A stretch of 64,000 nt of DNA. It comes from Aquibium sp. ELW1220. Its GTDB lineage: Bacteria; Pseudomonadota; Alphaproteobacteria; Rhizobiales; Rhizobiaceae. Below, one piece after another: positions 62,242-64,000 of this stretch. The stretch is from assembly GCF_030398385.1 (NCBI RefSeq), contig NZ_JAOAOQ010000026.1, positions 1-64,000 on the forward strand, written 5' to 3'. The translations under genes and the position numbers were made by a program. The notes beneath the pieces are model-generated. The model searched no databases and was not told the origin of the DNA. It saw only the letters and a program-made list of their open reading frames with translations. Each line of letters begins with the position of its first letter. Positions within the stretch are counted from its first letter, which is position 1.

Positions 62242-63651
62242 ATGGCATTGGCTGATCTCGTGCGCATGGACCGCAACGAAAGCGGTATCGCGACCGCAAT
62301 CGACATCCTGAAGCAGCGTTTCGGAGAAAGTCTCGCGACGGGCAGGGCGATCCGCGAGCAGCACGCGCACACGACGACCTACCTCCCGGCCCAGGCGCCC
62401 GACGCCGTCGTGTTCGCGCGGCGGACGGAAGACGTCCAGGACGTCGTGCGGGTCTGCGCCGAGCATCGCGTGCCCGTCATCCCGTTCGGCACGGGCACGT
62501 CGCTCGAGGGACAGGTGAACGCGCCGGCCGGCGGCATTTCGGTCGACCTGTCGGGCATGGACCGGATCCTTGCGGTCAATGCCGAGGACCTCGACTGCGT
62601 CATCGAGCCGGGCGTCACCCGCGAGGCGCTAAACACCCATCTGCGCGACACCGGCCTGTTCTTCCCGATCGATCCGGGCGCCAATGCAAGCCTCGGCGGC
62701 ATGGCCTCGACCCGCGCCTCGGGCACCAATGCGGTGCGCTACGGCACCATGCGCGACAATGTGCTGGCGCTGACGGCGGTGATGGCCGACGGCCGCGCGA
62801 TCACGACGGCCACGCGCGCTCGCAAGACCTCCGCCGGCTACGACCTGACGCGGCTCCTCGTCGGCTCGGAGGGGACGCTGGGCATCATAACGTCCCTGAC
62901 TCTGCGCCTGCAGGGCATTCCCCAGGCGATCGCGGGGGGCGTATGCCCGTTTCCGAGCGTCGAAGCCGCCTGCAATGCCGTCATCGCCACGATCCAGATG
63001 GGCATCCCCGTGGCGCGGATCGAACTCGTCAACCAGTTGCAGATGCAGGCGATCAACGCCTATGCGAAGCTCGCCTACCCCGAGAGCCCCTGCCTGTTCC
63101 TGGAGTTTCACGGCACCGATGCCGGTGTCGCGGAGCAGTCCGAACTGTTCGGCGAGATCGCGACGGAGTTCGGCGGCGGCCCCTTCCTGTGGACCCGCGA
63201 GGCGGAGGAGCGGACGCGGCTGTGGAGCGCCAGGCACAATGCCTACCACTCCGTCAAGGCGCTCCGTCCCGGCTACCAGGCGGTGGCCACCGACGTCTGC
63301 GTTCCGATCTCGCGGCTCGCGGAATGCATCGTCGAGACCGAGCGGGACATTGCCGAGGTGGGTCTCGTCGCGCCGATCGTCGGTCATGTCGGCGACGGCA
63401 ACTTCCATGTCTCGCCGCTCATCGACGCCAATGACCCGCGCGACATCGAAAAACTCGAAGCCTTCATCGCGCGGCTGAACACGCGCGCGCTCGCCATGGA
63501 CGGCACCTGCACCGGCGAGCACGGCATCGGCCAGGGCAAGATGGGCTTCCTGGAGAAGGAACTGGGTGCCGGTGTCGACGTCATGCGCGCGATCAAGCGC
63601 GCGCTCGACCCGCTGAACATCATGAACCCGGGCAAGATCTTCAGCCTGTGA
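62242..63651 (+). CDS. FAD-linked oxidoreductase, GlcD/D-lactate dehydrogenase family
   Basis: A 469-aa flavoprotein of the GlcD/DLD type oxidising a 2-hydroxy acid such as D-lactate or glycolate and passing electrons to the quinone pool or cytochrome c. PCMH FAD domain: VPVIPFGTGTSLEGQVNAPA, GVTREALNTHLRDTGLFFPI, LGGMASTRASGTNAVRYG, YDLTRLLVGSEGTLGIIT. The C-terminal FAD-oxidase domain has GHVGDGNFHVSPLID, TGEHGIGQGK and LDPLNIMNPGKIFSL. ATG 62242 is preferred for its AGGGAGGAG. It precedes a quinol-oxidase gene. Confidence 0.93.
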   Translation: MALADLVRMDRNESGIATAIDILKQRFGESLATGRAIREQHAHTTTYLPAQAPDAVVFARRTEDVQDVVRVCAEHRVPVIPFGTGTSLEGQVNAPAGGISVDLSGMDRILAVNAEDLDCVIEPGVTREALNTHLRDTGLFFPIDPGANASLGGMASTRASGTNAVRYGTMRDNVLALTAVMADGRAITTATRARKTSAGYDLTRLLVGSEGTLGIITSLTLRLQGIPQAIAGGVCPFPSVEAACNAVIATIQMGIPVARIELVNQLQMQAINAYAKLAYPESPCLFLEFHGTDAGVAEQSELFGEIATEFGGGPFLWTREAEERTRLWSARHNAYHSVKALRPGYQAVATDVCVPISRLAECIVETERDIAEVGLVAPIVGHVGDGNFHVSPLIDANDPRDIEKLEAFIARLNTRALAMDGTCTGEHGIGQGKMGFLEKELGAGVDVMRAIKRALDPLNIMNPGKIFSL

Positions 63652-63791
63652 CGGCATCGGTGGCGCATGACGCGCGGCGGTGCAGTCCATATGACGCACC
63701 GCCGGCAGGTTGTCCCGTGGCGGCAGGCGGATACATAGGAGCCTAACGCAGCGAAAGAGGAGGCCTCGCGCCCGCGAGGCTCAAGGCTCCG

Positions 63792-64000
63792 ATGTTCGAT
63801 CATGCCGACGCGGTTCTCCTGGCTCGTATCCAGTTCGCCTTCACGGTCTCCTTCCATTTTCTCTTCCCGGCCTTCACCATCGGGCTGGCCAGCTATCTCG
63901 CCGTCCTGAACGGCCTCTGGCTCGCCGGCTACGGGCAGGTCTACCGGGTCCTGTTCGACTACTGGAAGAAGATCTTCGCGCTGGTCTTCGCCATGGGCGT
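63792..64000 (+). CDS. Cytochrome bd-type quinol oxidase subunit I (N-terminal part)
   Basis: The first ~69 codons of a cydA/cioA gene running off the right edge. FDHADAVLLARIQFAFTVSF, then HFLFPAFTIGLASYLAVLNG includes the conserved His ligand and the F-H-x-x-F-P signature. The form FHFLFPAFTIGL resembles cyanide-insensitive (CIO) type oxidases. ATG 63792. Together with the upstream GlcD-type enzyme it completes a respiratory theme; subunit II is expected beyond the window. Confidence 0.9.
   Translation, partial: MFDHADAVLLARIQFAFTVSFHFLFPAFTIGLASYLAVLNGLWLAGYGQVYRVLFDYWKKIFALVFAMG

Overview
The window is GC-rich DNA with dense, short-gapped operons and many GTG/TTG starts. The gene set (fixNOQP/fixGHIS-type cbb3 oxidase genes, an FnrN-type regulator divergent from hemN, a PleC/DivJ-like kinase, DUF1289, DUF2336, MoaA and MobB, and Mesorhizobium-style intergenic palindromic repeats) points to an alphaproteobacterium of the Hyphomicrobiales (Rhizobiales), probably near Mesorhizobium/Phyllobacteriaceae. 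This placement is inferred from gene content, not from a search.

Positions 1 to about 8,716 are the integrase end of a phage-like mobile element lying against the 5' end of dusA, a known integration hotspot. Read right to left on the minus strand it carries a tyrosine integrase, an AlpA-like excisionase, a DNA adenine methyltransferase, a small conserved protein, a RepA-like hexameric ATPase, two small unknown proteins, a palindrome-rich non-genic stretch with a terminator, an unknown 217-aa protein, and then HK97-type portal, prohead protease and major capsid genes that run off the left edge. No lysogeny repressor or tail gene is visible, and no terminase lies upstream of the portal. This compact order resembles a capsid-forming phage satellite more than a full prophage; the missing left part will decide.

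From 8.7 to 35.9 kb is chromosomal backbone: dusA, a chemoreceptor, a TauE/SafE exporter, a retropepsin-like protease with DUF1289, cobT, a membrane histidine kinase, GST, a uracil-DNA glycosylase-like protein, an Lrp regulator, an exostosin-like glycosyltransferase, an AlkD-like protein, a 3-hydroxyisobutyrate dehydrogenase-like enzyme, an amino-acid ABC importer lacking a local ATPase, mobB, two efflux/DMT transporters, moaA, AzlCD, a CoA-lyase/MaoC pair, and DUF2336 and DUF533 proteins. From 35.9 to 39.2 kb are parE, a lytic transglycosylase and a DUF2945 protein.

From 39.3 to 52 kb is a microaerobic respiration island: ccoNOQP (46.8-48.5 kb and below) and ccoGHIS on the minus strand, a hemerythrin protein divergent from ccoN, a secreted protein, fnrN and divergent hemN. 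Perfect FNR/FixK boxes (TTGAY-N4-RTCAA) sit before ccoG, between ccoN and the hemerythrin gene, and between fnrN and hemN, so one oxygen-sensing circuit probably drives oxidase, its copper/maturation factors and anaerobic haem synthesis. A plus-strand toxin-antitoxin cassette is wedged between ccoP and ccoG.

From 52 to 64 kb are YjbQ, GNAT and HlyU-type genes, an unusual 921-codon ABC exporter-like protein whose ATPase motifs are all degenerate, paired with a cyclic-nucleotide-binding protein, then OmpA-like and L,D-transpeptidase envelope genes, a dienelactone hydrolase, a ClC channel, a thioesterase, a GlcD-type flavoprotein and the start of a bd-type quinol oxidase subunit I.
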